NCBI GenBank assembly: GCA_033065855.1
Contig: JAVXUO010000968.1
Coordinates: forward strand, 40,001-104,000
Source of the DNA: Escallonia rubra
Lineage: Eukaryota > Streptophyta > Magnoliopsida > Escalloniales > Escalloniaceae
Reading direction: 5' to 3'
Length of the DNA stretch: 64,000 nt
The notes beneath the pieces are model-generated. The model ran no database searches. It saw only the letters and a list, made by a program, of their open reading frames with translations, and was not told the DNA's origin. This document shows, piece by piece, positions 46,657 to 60,100 of the stretch (position 1 is the stretch's first letter; every line of letters begins with the position of its first letter). The translations under genes were made by a program, and so were the position numbers.

Positions 46657-49600
46657 CTACGACTGAATTGGGAGTTCATCTGAACTCATAGCATCTGCAG
46701 CTTCCTCCTTTCTTCCATGAATAGACTGAGATATAACGTTCTCTTGCAGACCCTTATCTTTATACAGCGGTTTCGAGGTTTGATCCGTACAATTGGATAA
46801 AGGAACGGGAATATCACTTCTTTTCGTGCCAAGATCTAGGCGTTCTATCATTTTTGTAACACCAGCAATACCTGCACTCATCTCGCGCTGAACTCCTTTG
46901 CTCAGTTCTTTGACTGAGGTATTGCGAGCTAGTAACTTTTCTTTAAAACCACGTGTACTTTTCGAGATTGAATCTTTATACCTGTTGTAGATGATGCATA
47001 GTGCATAAGTGTTCCCACAAAAATAAGACCTCACTTCCAAAGGAAAACCGCATCATAAGTCACATACCTAGCTGAAGCAGCAGACCATCGGTTTCTAATA
47101 GACTCAGACAACGTGAGCAGCTCAGCAGAGCTTGGTATTTGGGGACCACCAGTTGACGGCTGGCTGTGAAGAAATCAATTTGATAATAAAACGGGTATTA
47201 AGGAACAGTTCTATGCATGAAAGAAAGACGATCTAGAAGATAGTGAAACCAGGCGATAACTATCCAGCAACAGACTCCAATAGCACCAGGCATCATTTAT
47301 GAGCACATAGCACTTGGTAACTGTCACATGTGCCATGTACAATGTGCATGATTCATCAGTATCACTACTTACAGAAACAGTTGTAGCAGATACCTTAGCT
47401 TAACTGGACCATCTCTGTTGTCAATAGAACTGGAAACCACATTAGCAGCCGATGGAGCAACAATTGAGGAGGTTTGATTGGTGGTGGTAGAGGATGTGCT
47501 AGAAGTTGATGAACCAGTCACTGACGACCCATAAAGAGAGTTCTGGCACTCTTCTGGTGATGCATTCATTATCTGCATGTTGGGCATACCTGCAGTAGGG
47601 ACAAAAGGAAGAAATTCCGAAGGACCAACTCCTGAAGACCTCTGCCGTCCCCTTCTGTTACTAGAACGGGCTCTGCTGGCAGCAGCAGCAGCAAAATGCC
47701 ACATAATACGCTCATCAAGATCAGAATCATCCATGTAAGAAGCATCCTGAAAAGTTGCATACCAAGTCAGTATACCGTTCCGGATAAAATAGATGTAATC
47801 TTAAGTTGGACAACTGAACCCACGTGCTCGATTTCATGGCCCTCACTGATATAGTGAACTTTTAGCCTTGACCTTGAGCTCCTCTCACTCTCCACTGCAG
47901 CTAGAAGCTCTTGGCTACAGTAAAGTTGATAGAGAATAGGCATAAAATGTCAGGCAATGAGCTTAGAAATGAATGGAACTCAAAGATCTGTTCTCAAATT
48001 AATAACTGGCTTGTTGTGTCTGTGTGTGTGAGTAGATACACGTATGTTCCTCTTTCATAAGAATATTATGCACCTGGCATGGTCCTTTAAGACAAGAAGC
48101 TGCCAACATATTGGACATTCTTTGCTTCGTTGTGACCTGTATGGAAGCAAGAAATTTATTCAAGTAGTGTTACACCCAAAAATATAGTCCAACATCAACT
48201 TAATATAGCAAAAGCCTACCATTCAAGAATGCACTGCAAATGATACTCATGCTTGCAGTTGGTCACCTAATGAAGAAAGAAAATCAAAGCGGTCAATGCC
48301 AGCTTAAGGCTAGTCATATTTATTTGTCACCATGTTATGCCATACCACCTACAATTTGTCAACAAAAATAAGCATACAAAAGAGGACGAGGCTATATGCA
48401 ATTAAACGCAAAAGCTGACTCTATTTAACAAAAATCCTTCTTAAGACTGAACATATGAAAAGTTTACAATTTAGAAAGGATGATAATGCAAGTAAATGAT
48501 CAAATGTTTGCCTCTCGAACGGTGATAGAAGCTCAGTGAATGTATCACTTCATACATTAATCTGTTAGGATTTGGGCTGAGACATGGGACCCCACTACAA
48601 CCCACCCATGTAAATGACAAACCACCCCGATGCATTGTATGAGATGTAGATTTACACCACCCCCTGCATAGCCCCAGGCTTGGGAACTGTTGAGTCTTCC
48701 CAACATGTTTCCCACTTGACCACAGCAGAGTAGACTTGTGACCAAATAACTCACATAGCACAACAGCAGAATAATCTGAACCATACTGGGGGAGTTAAAT
48801 AAGCAAGTACATATTCTTCATTTTATCTACCGAGATGGAGGTGTATTATAATACAGTTAGAAGGAAATAGATTAGATGCCATGTCAAATTAATCGCCATC
48901 AATAAGGCCATCGGTAAGAGGTGATAATCGGTGAACCAAGATCCTGCCAAGACACCTTGATATGAGGAAGACAATCCTTTCGCACAAGCACTTGCTACGA
49001 CACTAATCAATAATTAAGCTATGCTCCCCGAAATTCAGAATCCAATTTCAGCTATTAAAATTGCTTCTTCATCATCATCGTCCAAGCCTTTGTCCCAAAC
49101 TAGTTAAGGTCGGCTACGTGAATCCTTTTCTTCCATTCCCCTTATTATAGCATATTTTCTGTGTTTAATGCCTAGAAATAAACTCTTTGTTCACTACTTC
49201 TTCCCAAGTTATACTTGGTCTAGCCCTACCTGGTCTTATCCTTACAGGGGCATCTAAAGGCCTACTTTGGATATGATCAAGCAGGTTCCCTGTTCTTTCC
49301 CTCAATTGGCGCCACTCCCACTTCGTTGCGAATATCCTCGTTCCTCACTCCCTCCCTCCTTCATCCACCTACGCATTCGTATCAACACTACAATAACTCG
49401 TCACAAGCCAATTGTTTTCCCATTGCTCATCGAACCTGTCAATCCTTGGAATCCATGAGTCAGCCAATACTGAGGCCTCACCTCTATGAAACGTGGGCCT
49501 CATAATTTTCCTCCCGTTTGACGTTTTCCGAATCATGATAATAGATCATTAAACATGTAAACATCGACTTAAGTCATCGTTTTAACCTGGTTTAAACTGT

Positions 49601-49888
49601 CAAATGACTCTTAGTTAACCCTTAAAATTACCGTATGCGCTCAATTCAGTGTTTATATGCACAAAATACATCCCAAGAAATTTGCCAATATCCAAAAAGG
49701 GTCCAAATTTCTAGTATCGGCATACAGACGCATAAACACACACACAAAACACATACAGTGGAAGGATCTTGGGCGTTGAAAGGCTCGAGACAGATACTGC
49801 AGACATCATCGGAACTGACTTCATCGCCGGCAAGTTGAGAGGGCGACGATGACGTGTACATGATCGGAGGGTTGCCGGATTGAGTCAT
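46657..49888 (-). CDS. RHF1A: E3 ubiquitin-protein ligase RHF1A-like (RING-H2)
   Basis: Seven coding exons on minus: 49888-49757, 48266-48220, 48136-48074, 47914-47824, 47746-47394, 47163-47068 and 46981-46657. Phases agree, giving 368 aa, close to the roughly 370 aa of Arabidopsis RHF1A/RHF2A. The RING-H2 finger has C30, C33, C48, H50, H53, C56, C67 and C70. The C-terminal block YKDSISKSTRGFKEKLLARN and the following VKELSKGVQRE match the RHF family signature and are closer to RHF1A than RHF2A. In Arabidopsis RHF1A/RHF2A promote degradation of the CDK inhibitor KRP6/ICK4 during gametogenesis. Intron 1 (1.49 kb) starts next to a CA/GT microsatellite and contains LINE-like debris. The 5' UTR has a TTC-rich minus-strand tract. 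Confidence 0.92.
49060..49500. mobile_element. LINE-like (RTE-type 3' end) debris in RHF1A intron 1
   Basis: ATCATCGTCCAAGCCTTTGT followed by CCCAAACTAGTTAAGGTCGG and GCTACGTGAATCC is the widespread plant motif from RTE-type LINE tails. It continues with degenerate sequence and no intact ORF. Confidence 0.6.
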
Positions 49889-50395
49889 TTACAGTACCAG
49901 GCACTGAAGCTATTTGTGTGTGTGTGTGTGTTAAGGTTGATTTCTCACGTAGGAGTCGGAGAATATAATGAAAGAAGAAGAAGAAGTAAAACCAGCGCCG
50001 ATTAATGCGTAGAAAGTGTGTAAAAGGTCAAAGTAAGGAATTTATTATTGTTGTTGTGGCGAGAAAAGGCAGGACATGACCGAATACTCAGGAAAATTCC
50101 GACTTGGACGGTTGGTACAATCATTCACCTACTATTTCTTTTCCTTCTTAATTTCGTCTTTATAGGGCCTTATGGGGCGGTAAAGTAGCCATAGTTCTAA
50201 ACCGGTGCAATAGTTACGAGAATCGGATCGGACCACGTATCGAATCGTGTAACGTTTAGTTTCTAATTGGTACATTTGGTTGAATCTTGTTTGTTTGTTA
50301 GTTAATATGTTCAAGTGAAGAAGCGTACGTATAACAAAAAATACAAGATGTTTAGCAGATGGAGTGGGTGGTTTATCGCACTATTTTGTTTTCAT
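49889..50395. other. RHF1A promoter-side intergenic DNA
   Basis: Contains a GT microsatellite (about 49915-49930) and a GAAGAAGAAG tract (about 49975) that may belong to the RHF1A 5' UTR. No other gene seen. Confidence 0.5.
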
Positions 50396-50404
50396 TTTTA
50401 TTTT

Positions 50405-51830
50405 GAAAAGGGAATTCTTCCTATACCCCGTTGTCCCTTTTGCCCCTCCACTTCAAACTTAAGCACTAAACCCCCCCACAGTTTGAGAAATTGGGCACAA
50501 TTGACGGAAACTGTTAAACTTAACAGCGCGTGGTCAACACATGCGCTGACTAAATTTTTTTTTTTAAAATGACAATTTTGCCCCTTCTTCTCCTGGCTCT
50601 TCAATTTCAGTTTCTTCCTCTTCACCTTTTACCACCGCACCACCGGAACGGCGCCGGCGCAACAGCCCCGGCAGACTCCCCGCCGCAACAGCCCGCAACA
50701 CCCCCGGCAGACTCCCTGCCGCAACAGCCCCGGCAGACTCCCCGCCGCAACAGCCGCAACAGCCCCGGAGTCAAAGTAGCCTTCAGTGACGGACGTCGGA
50801 GCTCGCCACAGCCCGCAACAGCCCCGCAGACTCCTGCTCGCCACCAATCGACCAACCACGCTACGGCCATCAATCGATTGGCCCACCCACGGCCAATGTC
50901 GGAGTCTTCCCTCCACCAGGCACCCACACACGCCGCCGCACAACCACCATTCATGTCGCATGCCGTGGGCCATCGATCGGCCATCCAAAACCATCAGCCG
51001 CCGCACAACCAAACCCAACAGCCGCCGCACAACCAAACCCAATCGCCACCAATCGCAATCACAACCACAACTACGGGGAAGGGGAAGGGGAAATGCAGAG
51101 AATGGGAAGGGGAAATGTAGAGAATGGGAAGGGGAAAAGAGTGAAGAACAGGAAGAAGAAGGGAAGGGGGGAAAATAGTGAAGAACAGGAAGAAGAAGGG
51201 AAGGGCACGGGTTTGGACATGCTTGCCGAAAAAATTGAAACCCTAATTTGAAAATTAGGGTTTTGAAACCCTAATTTTCAAATTAGGGATTTGAAACCCT
51301 AATTTTCAAATTAGGGATTTGAAACCCTAATTTTCAAATTAGGGTTTTGAAACCCTAATTTTCAAATTAGGGATTTGAAACCCTAATTTTTAAATCAGGG
51401 TTTCAAATCCTCTAATTTTAGGATTTCAAAAGCTTAATTTGCAAATTAGTTGCTAATCCTAACGGCAATCGCGGTTCCTTTTTTTTTTGTAACTCTCTGG
51501 TGGTCGGAGAAAAAGACCAGTCGTTGTGCTCAGTAAAGTGGTTGTGCTCAGTGAATCACCAATTGTAGCGGGGATGACTAGAGGAGGAGGGTCATGGGCA
51601 AAAATTGTAATTTAAATTTGAGGGGGGAAAATTGCACAACGTGTATAGTACAGAGGGTCATTAGCTAATAAAGAAATAAGGGTATTTTGGTCATTTCACG
51701 TTATTTTTAACGGATCCGTCAATTGTGCCCAATTTCTCAAACTGTGGGGGGGTTTAGTGCTTAAGTTTGAAGTGGAGGGGGGCAAATCGCACAACGGGTA
51801 TAGTAGAGGGGGTCATTCCCTATTTTCCCC
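50405..51830. mobile_element. Second member of the nested-repeat MULE-like family (1426 bp)
   Basis: Flanked by perfect 9-bp TTTTATTTT (50396-50404 and 51831-51839). Right arm and inner repeat match the 40807 element (AAATTGGGCAC, AACAGCGCGTGGTCAACAC, GGGTATTTTGGTCATTTCAC). The left tip is more diverged. The core differs: a CCGCAACAGCC-rich tract (50640-51080) and telobox palindromes (51237-51415). No recognised gene inside. Confidence 0.78.
51237..51415. repeat. 28-bp tandem palindromes containing teloboxes
   Basis: About six units with GAAACCCTAATTTTCAAATT starts at 51265, 51293, 51321, 51349 and 51377 (28 bp apart). Each unit is a 12-bp inverted repeat, AAACCCTAATTT/AAATTAGGGTTT, so every unit holds the plant telobox AAACCCTAA on both strands. 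Confidence 0.93.
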
Positions 51831-51839
51831 TTTTATTTT

Positions 51840-54158
51840 TTCAAGAAGAAAAGAGTTCTTCCTCAAGTAATGCCCATTGTACCCTTTTTCAAATGGCGTC
51901 TAGTTGCTACTAGTTGTATTAGAAATATCAAATAAGATTGTTTTCAGAGTTAATTTTGTAGTAATCAAATCTGTTTTAAACCGCTTAAAACTGATTTGTT
52001 GAGTGCTTGGCATACCAACTTTGAACAACACTTAACAAACCAGTTTTAAGCTGTTTAAAGCTAGTATGTTGAGTGCTTGGCAAAAAACTAAAATCTTAAA
52101 ACTTTGTCTAAAAAACAGAAGAAGTGTTTAAACCGAGAAACACTACTTTTGGTATTTTCATTTTAAGTAATTTTATAGAAACAAGTTTGACCAAGAAAAG
52201 TATTCCGCCCTTATATTGTTTACAAAAAGACATTGAATATTTTTTTACTTTGGGACTCACTGATCGAGAAGAGAGTTATTTACAAACAAATTTTTTTTAT
52301 GCTTTTTTAAACCGAATTGTTAGTGAGTTGAACTTTTTCACTAATTATTCTTACAGATGAGGCAAAAGACCTATTCTCTTAAAACGAGAGCATGCTTCTA
52401 AAAGATAGAAAATATAGCGTGTTTTGGACTATAACATAATTTCTCTCTTTGATGCCCATGTTCATCATTTTCTCACATTAAAATTATTTTCAATAATTTT
52501 TATCCAAATGTTTTTATAGCTTTCAATAAGAGTTTTTGTAACTTTTATCAAACAATTACTGATTCAGCGTGCATTTGATTAAAACTGTAATTGTGTTTTA
52601 TTTAAGTATTATTTTTAAAGTCAATCCCAAACGAGCTCTAAAATGCATTTGATAAAGGGAATGACATTAAAAGATAATTCAACATCAACTAAATACCAGT
52701 AAAAAGGGAAAATCACATGCTTGTGAAACTTCACACGCATTATATATGTGCAAGACTGTGAGAGGCATTCAACGTCGTTGTACGCCAAAAGGTATCCCGG
52801 GAAGAAAAAAAAAAGGGAGCTAAATGACAAAATTGTTTCAAGAAGTATGCATTGTTTTCCATCACTTTCTATAATAATTTCAATTTCGACAAAATTGTTT
52901 CTTGTTTTTCTTCCTTTGATAGAATATTGCAAATCACTCCAAATTTCAAAGCCCTTTCACTTTTCATTGGGCGAAATGGTACAATCATTTACCCTTTTAC
53001 AACCACAGCACTAACGAGGCCAAGTTCCACCACCTCCACTAGCTTTTTTACCACTACTGATCAACATAATTAACTACCATCAAAAGCTTACACATCCACA
53101 TTATTGTCTCCAACCACCCCTGCCATGCCACAGCTGACACACGGTGATCCTTGATGGCACAAAGAAAATCGTGCGTGGCACTTGACTTGCCGCTTGTAAG
53201 AAGAGTCTGCCAACCAATCCCAATAATTTATAGCAAACAGTACATCAACATTGCATAAAACAGTGCATAATGAGTAAATTTCAACACATGGGCAAAACGG
53301 TCCAAAATATTCCCATTACTTCAATAGTATCATTACAACTTACAAAAGACTTTGTTTGCATCCACAATGTGCAATCTAACTAAATAGGCAAGCTAAAACA
53401 AAGTAAAGGACTCTCGGGTATGGGTGTCTGACGCAAGGCTACATAACCTCCTATATAGTACCATAAGGAGGAAAATCCTAAGTGACAGTAGTAGACGTTA
53501 CAATATGCGATGAGTCATAGTGCCCATTTTTTTAAAAAATACAACTTGGAATGACTTGAAATTTTACAAGGAAACTTAAATATATACAAGGGTGATCTCC
53601 ACAAAAATTGAGAAAAAACGCACGCCTGAATTTTCAAATCTTCACGGTTGGCTTTTGGCGTGCACGGACACTGCAGTCGAGCGCGTGGGCGCTGTGCTTG
53701 AAGGGTGCATGGGTGTGAGGCTTGATGAGCTTACAAGCGCAATGCTGGATGGGCGCAATACTGGATGGGCGCAGAGGCGCTGTGCTTGTCATGCTTGGTG
53801 CCAAAGGGCAGCCCATGACACATAGCCACGTTCCACTACTCTCACGGTTGTAACCCTTTGGCCATTGGAAAAAGGGGCATGAAGACTTGACATCTGAAAA
53901 TGAATGGGGTTAAATTTTGGAGCCATTTCTAATCGGTTCCCAATATAGAAAGAAAAGTTAAAATTAGGATACAAGGAAAGACCAGATAAAACTGTTTTTG
54001 AGGGACAGTTTTATCATTAACACGAAGAAAAATTAGACAAAGTTGTTTCCCAGCTTTCGTTTCGACGGGAACGTTTTAATCCTTTGACCAGAAAAGACGG
54101 TGAAAACTTCAACCAGAAACTCGTTTCACACGGCATTCTGCTCTACCTGGTGAGCTCC
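51840..54158. other. Intergenic region between the 50-kb element and RH58
   Basis: AT-rich, no supported gene. About 51960-52080 contains a direct repeat (AAACTGATTTGTTGAGTGCT and AAGCTAGTATGTTGAGTGCT). The proximal end should hold the RH58 promoter and 5' UTR. Confidence 0.5.
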
Positions 54159-57100
54159 ATGGCTTGTACCCCTGCAACTAAGCTTCACCTCATCGCCTCC
54201 CCTGCAACGCCACCTTCTTCCAAATTCCCACCGCCTTCTCGAAGCCCTAACTGTACCGGCCTGTTCTTCTGTAACCAAAAGAAGCCCGATTTCAAGTCGA
54301 TATCCAGTAGGTGGCCATCCAAGGCCTCTCTCAGCTCTTCTTGTGTAACAGAGGAAGCCAATGTGGCCGAGCCGGGTATGACGCTCCGAGAAATCTGCAA
54401 AGGTCACGTGCCGGAGCACGTCCTGCGCAGGCGAGTATCTCTTTCCCTCTGGATTCGCCCTGAAACTGACTATACTATTCGGATATTGAATCCCGTCGAA
54501 TTTAGCTGTTTCCTAATTGTTTCCCCCCTCCTTCCCTCGGATTTCTAGGAAGAGATTCGTCTATCGAACAAAAGCGCGAGTGAAGCCATATGTTTAGATG
54601 AACAAAATTATGTTCCATGAATGACTGAATACGCAGCAGTCAACAGAAACAATAAAATTATGAAGCGGGAGGAGTTTGTCGCAATGAGGAATATGCGACG
54701 TTTGGTTAACGCTGTCAAATTTTGCACTGTGTAGGTTAAACGTCCGTGAGATCAGGAGTGCAGCCACATGGTTAAACTTGTCTTTCTACTGATTCATCAA
54801 AGTACATTGAGAAAAACACCAAAAACAAATGTGAGAAGTTTTCTGACAACAAAACTTGCAACGAGAGTTAGAATAAGAAACATGTCTGGACTGTAGAAGT
54901 AGAATTAGCACCAATACAAGATAAGTTTGAGAGAAGATCGAGTCAGCAATGTCCATTAAGAAACAACCAGAGAAATTTGTGACAGTTTTGTGACAACAAA
55001 ACTGCAGATAAATGTAGAATAAGAAGCATGTTTGGACCGTAGAAGTAGAACGAACACCAAAAGGAGATAGCTTTTGAAAAAGTACTGTGGTTGCTAACTA
55101 AGCTACAAGTGTCGATCCATACGTGGGCAGGGATAACAATGGTCGTGTAAAGCATGTACTTCCAGCTTCTAGACCTTCTGAGATGCCCGTGGAGCGGTCA
55201 ACCCCTTCTTCTATTACTGATTTTAGTTAGCGGCGTAAAGGCTGCTTCAATTATATGCCTGATGTTGGGATATGGTCTTTCTACAGCTGAGAAAGAGTAG
55301 AAGAGCAGACCTAACATGGAGAGAGATACTATTGGTAAAATTTTGAGGAGAATCATAAGAAGGATGGGCATTTTTTCCTGAAGCCCGGCCCGGAAGTTCT
55401 TTCCTTTCGTTTCAATGGCAGCTGGTATCTGGAGATCGCTAAGAAGTACCCTGCCTCTGCCTGACTCGAGTCAACTGGGATCATATGGTTAAGATAGGGC
55501 TAGGCTTTCTCTCATGGACCTTAAACTATTATGATATATATTTCGATATACAACCGTTCGCCTTTTCATTGCTTTGGCCTGGAGCCAGTGTAGGATGTGG
55601 GCTTGCTTCGCATAGGCTCGGGTCGGTAACTAATGTAGAAAGAAGAAAAGCCCTATGGTTCCACAGAACAGATTGCCTTGGGTGAGTCAAAAGGCAAAAG
55701 AGGATCGATTTAACTGATCCCGCAAGGTGGGAGAAGGATCGGTTGAGCTAACTTGAGGTCTCTTTAGTTAGGAACGCACTATAAAGAACAAATTACCGAG
55801 GTTTGGAATCTGGGATGTAAGGAATAACTTACTTTCAGCCTTAGCTATAAGGGCAAGGTGATACCCCTCTGTTTACCCTTCATTTTGTTAAAGCAAGTTA
55901 TGCAGTAGTTGAATGCCACAAGATCGCCTGGGTCGATGCATGTTTAACTAAATCTTTTGACTTCCTCAAAAGATTCTGATATTGAGAAAAAGAATGTTAT
56001 AAAAATGAAAATGAAGCAACAAGAAGGTACAAGACCACGAAGTTTGATGCTTCGTAAGATGTTATGAAGAGTTGTAGATTGTGCCAGATATCACTTCACT
56101 ATAACTGCATAAGAGGGCATTAATGGAGCTGCTCAAATATGTTGCAGGATGGAAGACGTTGGATTTATTGTGCCCACAGATGTACAGCGGCAAGCGCTGG
56201 GTGTCCTATTTTCTGGTTGTGATTGTGTACTTCATGCTCAGGTCACTCCGTGCTTTTGAATTGTATTTTATGGAATTTTGTGACCGTTCTATGGATGGTA
56301 AAGATCTTATAACTCTTATGAATATATCCAATTTATGGCACCTTTATCAGCTATGATAGGCGATAGGCATTGCAATCCTTCTACTGTCTGTCTGTTACAC
56401 TCCCGGCATTGTGGCTGTTTCTTTCCTGGATGCATGATAATGTGCCAAAAAAAGAAGAATAAAAACCATCGGAAAATGTTAATTTTCTACTTCTTTCTGT
56501 TAAACCTTTTTCAGTGGAAATAATACAACTACATAAAGACACGCATTGGAATAAGACGGGAAAGTGCTTTTGAAGTATTGCTCCATCTGCAAGACTGTGC
56601 CTTAATTGGTTGGTCATAGATAAGTTTCATGGATCTGGTGCATTGATGGGTGATTCAAATTTTCGACAAAAATACCTCACAACCTACATTATGGTTTCAC
56701 ATTATTGGGTCGTCACAGGGGAAATAAAGTTAGGTCTGCCACTTCTTCCTGAAGTGCAATCAATGCTAATGTCATCATCTTCTTTGGTCCTCTAGACAGG
56801 TTCAGGAAAGACCCTGGCTTACCTGTTACTGATATATTCAGTTATAAACACTCAGCGGTCAGCCGTTCAAGCACTGGTTGTTGTACCCACGAGGGAGCTT
56901 GGCATGCAAGTAAGAATAGTCATGACAGCTTCTGATACATTTCTTCCAATAGGAGATTTGGACTGAGCATGAATATGCTCCCTTGGCTTTTATCTATTGC
57001 TAAGCAAGGTTACAAAAGTTGCTCGTGTGCTGGCTGCAAATCCTGGGGAATTTCAATTGCAACAGAAGCCATGCACTGTTATGGCTCTTCTCGATGGAGG

Positions 57101-60100
57101 AACATTGAGAAGACACAAGAGTTGGTTAAAGGTATAGCTTTCCCTACTTACCAATTTCATGATTTTAGCTGGTGAAGCGCTGGTGCCTGATCATGATATG
57201 ATGTTTACCTTATTTCTGTAAACATACAGGGGCTTATTTTGTTGGTCCTTTGGTCAAATGGGAACATTTTGAGGCATATCAAACCAAGATATAAGAAAAC
57301 TCTACACTTGTAGAGAGAAGATTAAAATATTTTAACTAAACTAGCTCTGCACGTGTACGTTTCGTTGCCATTGTGAGGCAGTATTTTATGATGTCTCTGG
57401 TACTCCCAGAAGGCAAAGAAGGAAGTCCAAAGGTGGGATGTCCCAGATATTTTTATCTTAACCTTTTCAGAGAGGTTTATTAAGCGGACATGATGTCCCC
57501 GTAATCTGAAGGCATGCTAACTAATTCCACTAACAACTTTCAACGCACTACCTATCAGGAAGCCCGTATGGTCTGAGAGGCAATTCTAGGCTTCGCTTAC
57601 GGCAGTGACGTCCTATTTATATCTTCATGTAGATCTGCCAGTTAAATTTTTGGTAAAGAAGGGAAGGAAAATTGGTAATCATTCGTAAAAGTGCATAACA
57701 GGCTAAAACGCTCAATTACGTGGCACCGAGAGAGGATTGCTGGTCAACATATTAAGCAAATGATTTATAATATTTCAAGTAGCATCTCCAAACCCCCTTC
57801 TACTTCCCTTCCGTTAGGGTACCGTTTACTCTGAAAGCTCAAGCTACCAAAGAATGGTCCCAACATGCATATTATTGCTTTAATATCCCCCTCACGTGCA
57901 AGCCCCCCAATTGCACGCTGAGAGAACATTCAACTAGGGTTAGATCAAGCACAGCCATAGTGTTCACAAAGCTAAGCGTTTATAAAGTGATGAAATACTT
58001 ATAAGTGGGGGCAATACAGGTGGGGAGAAACAAATTCAAGACCTTATGCGATTTTGAACTCTGGATTCCATGTTAAGTAAGCATCTGCTTTAAAATCTCA
58101 AGATATCAGTGAATGATCTAGCATACCTGTCATTGCTTTAAAACTATAGTAGAAGTATTTGGATACTATCTGAGGAGGTCCTGGGTTTTTGTGAACGGTC
58201 ATATTTTTCACTACCATAAAGTTAGTACTTGAAATTGAAATTGCTGGTAATTAATATTGTGGTTCTCACGAGTCATGTAAGCGCATTCAAACGAGTTTGT
58301 AATTATTGTAGGCAGAGCCCCCAACATTGGTGGTTGCTACCATGGATAGCTTGTGCCAAATGCTTGAGAGGCATATCTTCAAGCTAGATTCGTTGCAAGT
58401 GCTGGTAATTGATGAGGTAATGGGAAATGCAGTTTTGGATTCTTGGCTTCTTGGCCATTACTTTCACTATCAGCTTTTTATTCAGCCAAGGCCATCTTAT
58501 AGTGGCTGGATTTCATGGCATAACAAGTGACACGTTTGTGAGTAAATACTAAAAGTTTCTCCGTTAATGCTTTTCTTAAACAAAAAACCTTGGTAGTTTC
58601 TTTCCTTTGCTGCTTCTTTTTTTTTTTTTTTCTTTTTCTTATACTTTTTCTTCTTTTATTATAAGGTCGACTTCATGATTAATTCTTCGAAGCAAGCCAG
58701 TTCTGTTCGAAAACTTTTGACATCGTTCTCGTCAAGCAATAACCGTCAAACTATTTTTGCTAGTGCGTCAATCCCCCAGCATAGGCGATTCTTATATGAC
58801 TGTATACAGCAGAAATGGACCAAGGTTTGTGCTAGGGCTCATTTTGTATGTTATTTTTTATTGGTATGTGATTCCATCTTCTGTTAATGACTTGCATATG
58901 GTTCATATGTATGACAGGTTGATGTGGTTCACGTCCACGTAAATCCCATTGAACCAATGCCATCACGTCTACATCATAGATTTGTGGTTAGACACATTCA
59001 GAATTTTTAAAATTATTTTAGTTGTATCTTCTGATTTCGTCCTCATCTTTCAGTCTGTCCCAATCCCATTTCTGAGTAAACTTTTCTTATTGAGCATTGA
59101 CATGTTTTATCAGCTTATTCATTTTTCCATAACAGATTAATTTTGTAATGTGCTAATACTCTGTTGGTTGTCAGACATGTGGTAAAAATGAAAGACATTC
59201 AACGTTACTCTCATTGTTACAGTCTGATGCACCCAAGTCAGCCATAGTTTTTGTTGGTGAGCAGGTTAGTGCTGTCTATCATTCTAAATATGTAATTATT
59301 GCACTGAGCATATATCACATGCTAAGTGAATGATTTGTCTTAAGTCAAATCTTATTTAGAGGCCGTTTAGGATTGATTCTTAAAAGTAGATTTTGATTAA
59401 ATCAGTTTCTAAAATCAGATTTAATACATTTTAAGCATAATAGATTAAAAGTTGTTGAAGGTGTTGGATAAAAAGGAATTAAAGTAGGTTTAGTGTAGCA
59501 AAATTACCATATAGTGTATTCAAACTGAAATGGAGCATTTAATGTCTGTTTATATGTAAGAATATTTTGGTAAATCTCTTGGTTAAACCTGGTTCTCCAA
59601 AACTGATTAAATCTTAATCCAAAAAAATGAGGATTATGGATTTTATCAATTTTGAGCACATTGGAGCAGAGCTAATCAGTATACTTTTTCTTGCCAAAGA
59701 CTTCAAAACTGATGTAATCTAGATTTAATCAGTTTTGACCAATCTAGAATCTATTTCAAACACCCTCTTAGATCCTTTAGATATTACAGTGTTGATTGCC
59801 ACTGTTTTTCATTATAAAATTATCCATAGAATGGGGGATCAAGCCTCTAAAAAGTTCTTAGCTATGTATGGTACCACAAAAGGAAGTATTTGCGGAACTG
59901 TTATATAACTCTTAGGCTCCATTCATCGCCAATCAAGAAAAAAGAAAAGGAAGAGAGTCAACTTCCTGTAATCTTTACGTGTTCATTCAGCAAGAAAGTT
60001 GTGGGCCCGTATAGCTTTTTAAAAGGGAAAAAAAAAGCTTTTCAAGAACTTATCCTGCAGAAAAGACAGGATTTTGCATCCCAGGAATTGCAGCATTGCA

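Noticed and set aside
50569..51178. Gln/Pro-rich ORF and minus-strand partners
   Set aside because: Lie inside a non-autonomous element core, low complexity, no conserved domain.
51237..51415. CRISPR-like regular repeat
   Set aside because: Tandem without unique spacers and in a plant genome; it is a telobox palindrome minisatellite.
51237..51415. Interstitial telomere
   Set aside because: Units are 28-bp palindromes with one telobox per strand, not head-to-tail 7-bp TTTAGGG repeats.
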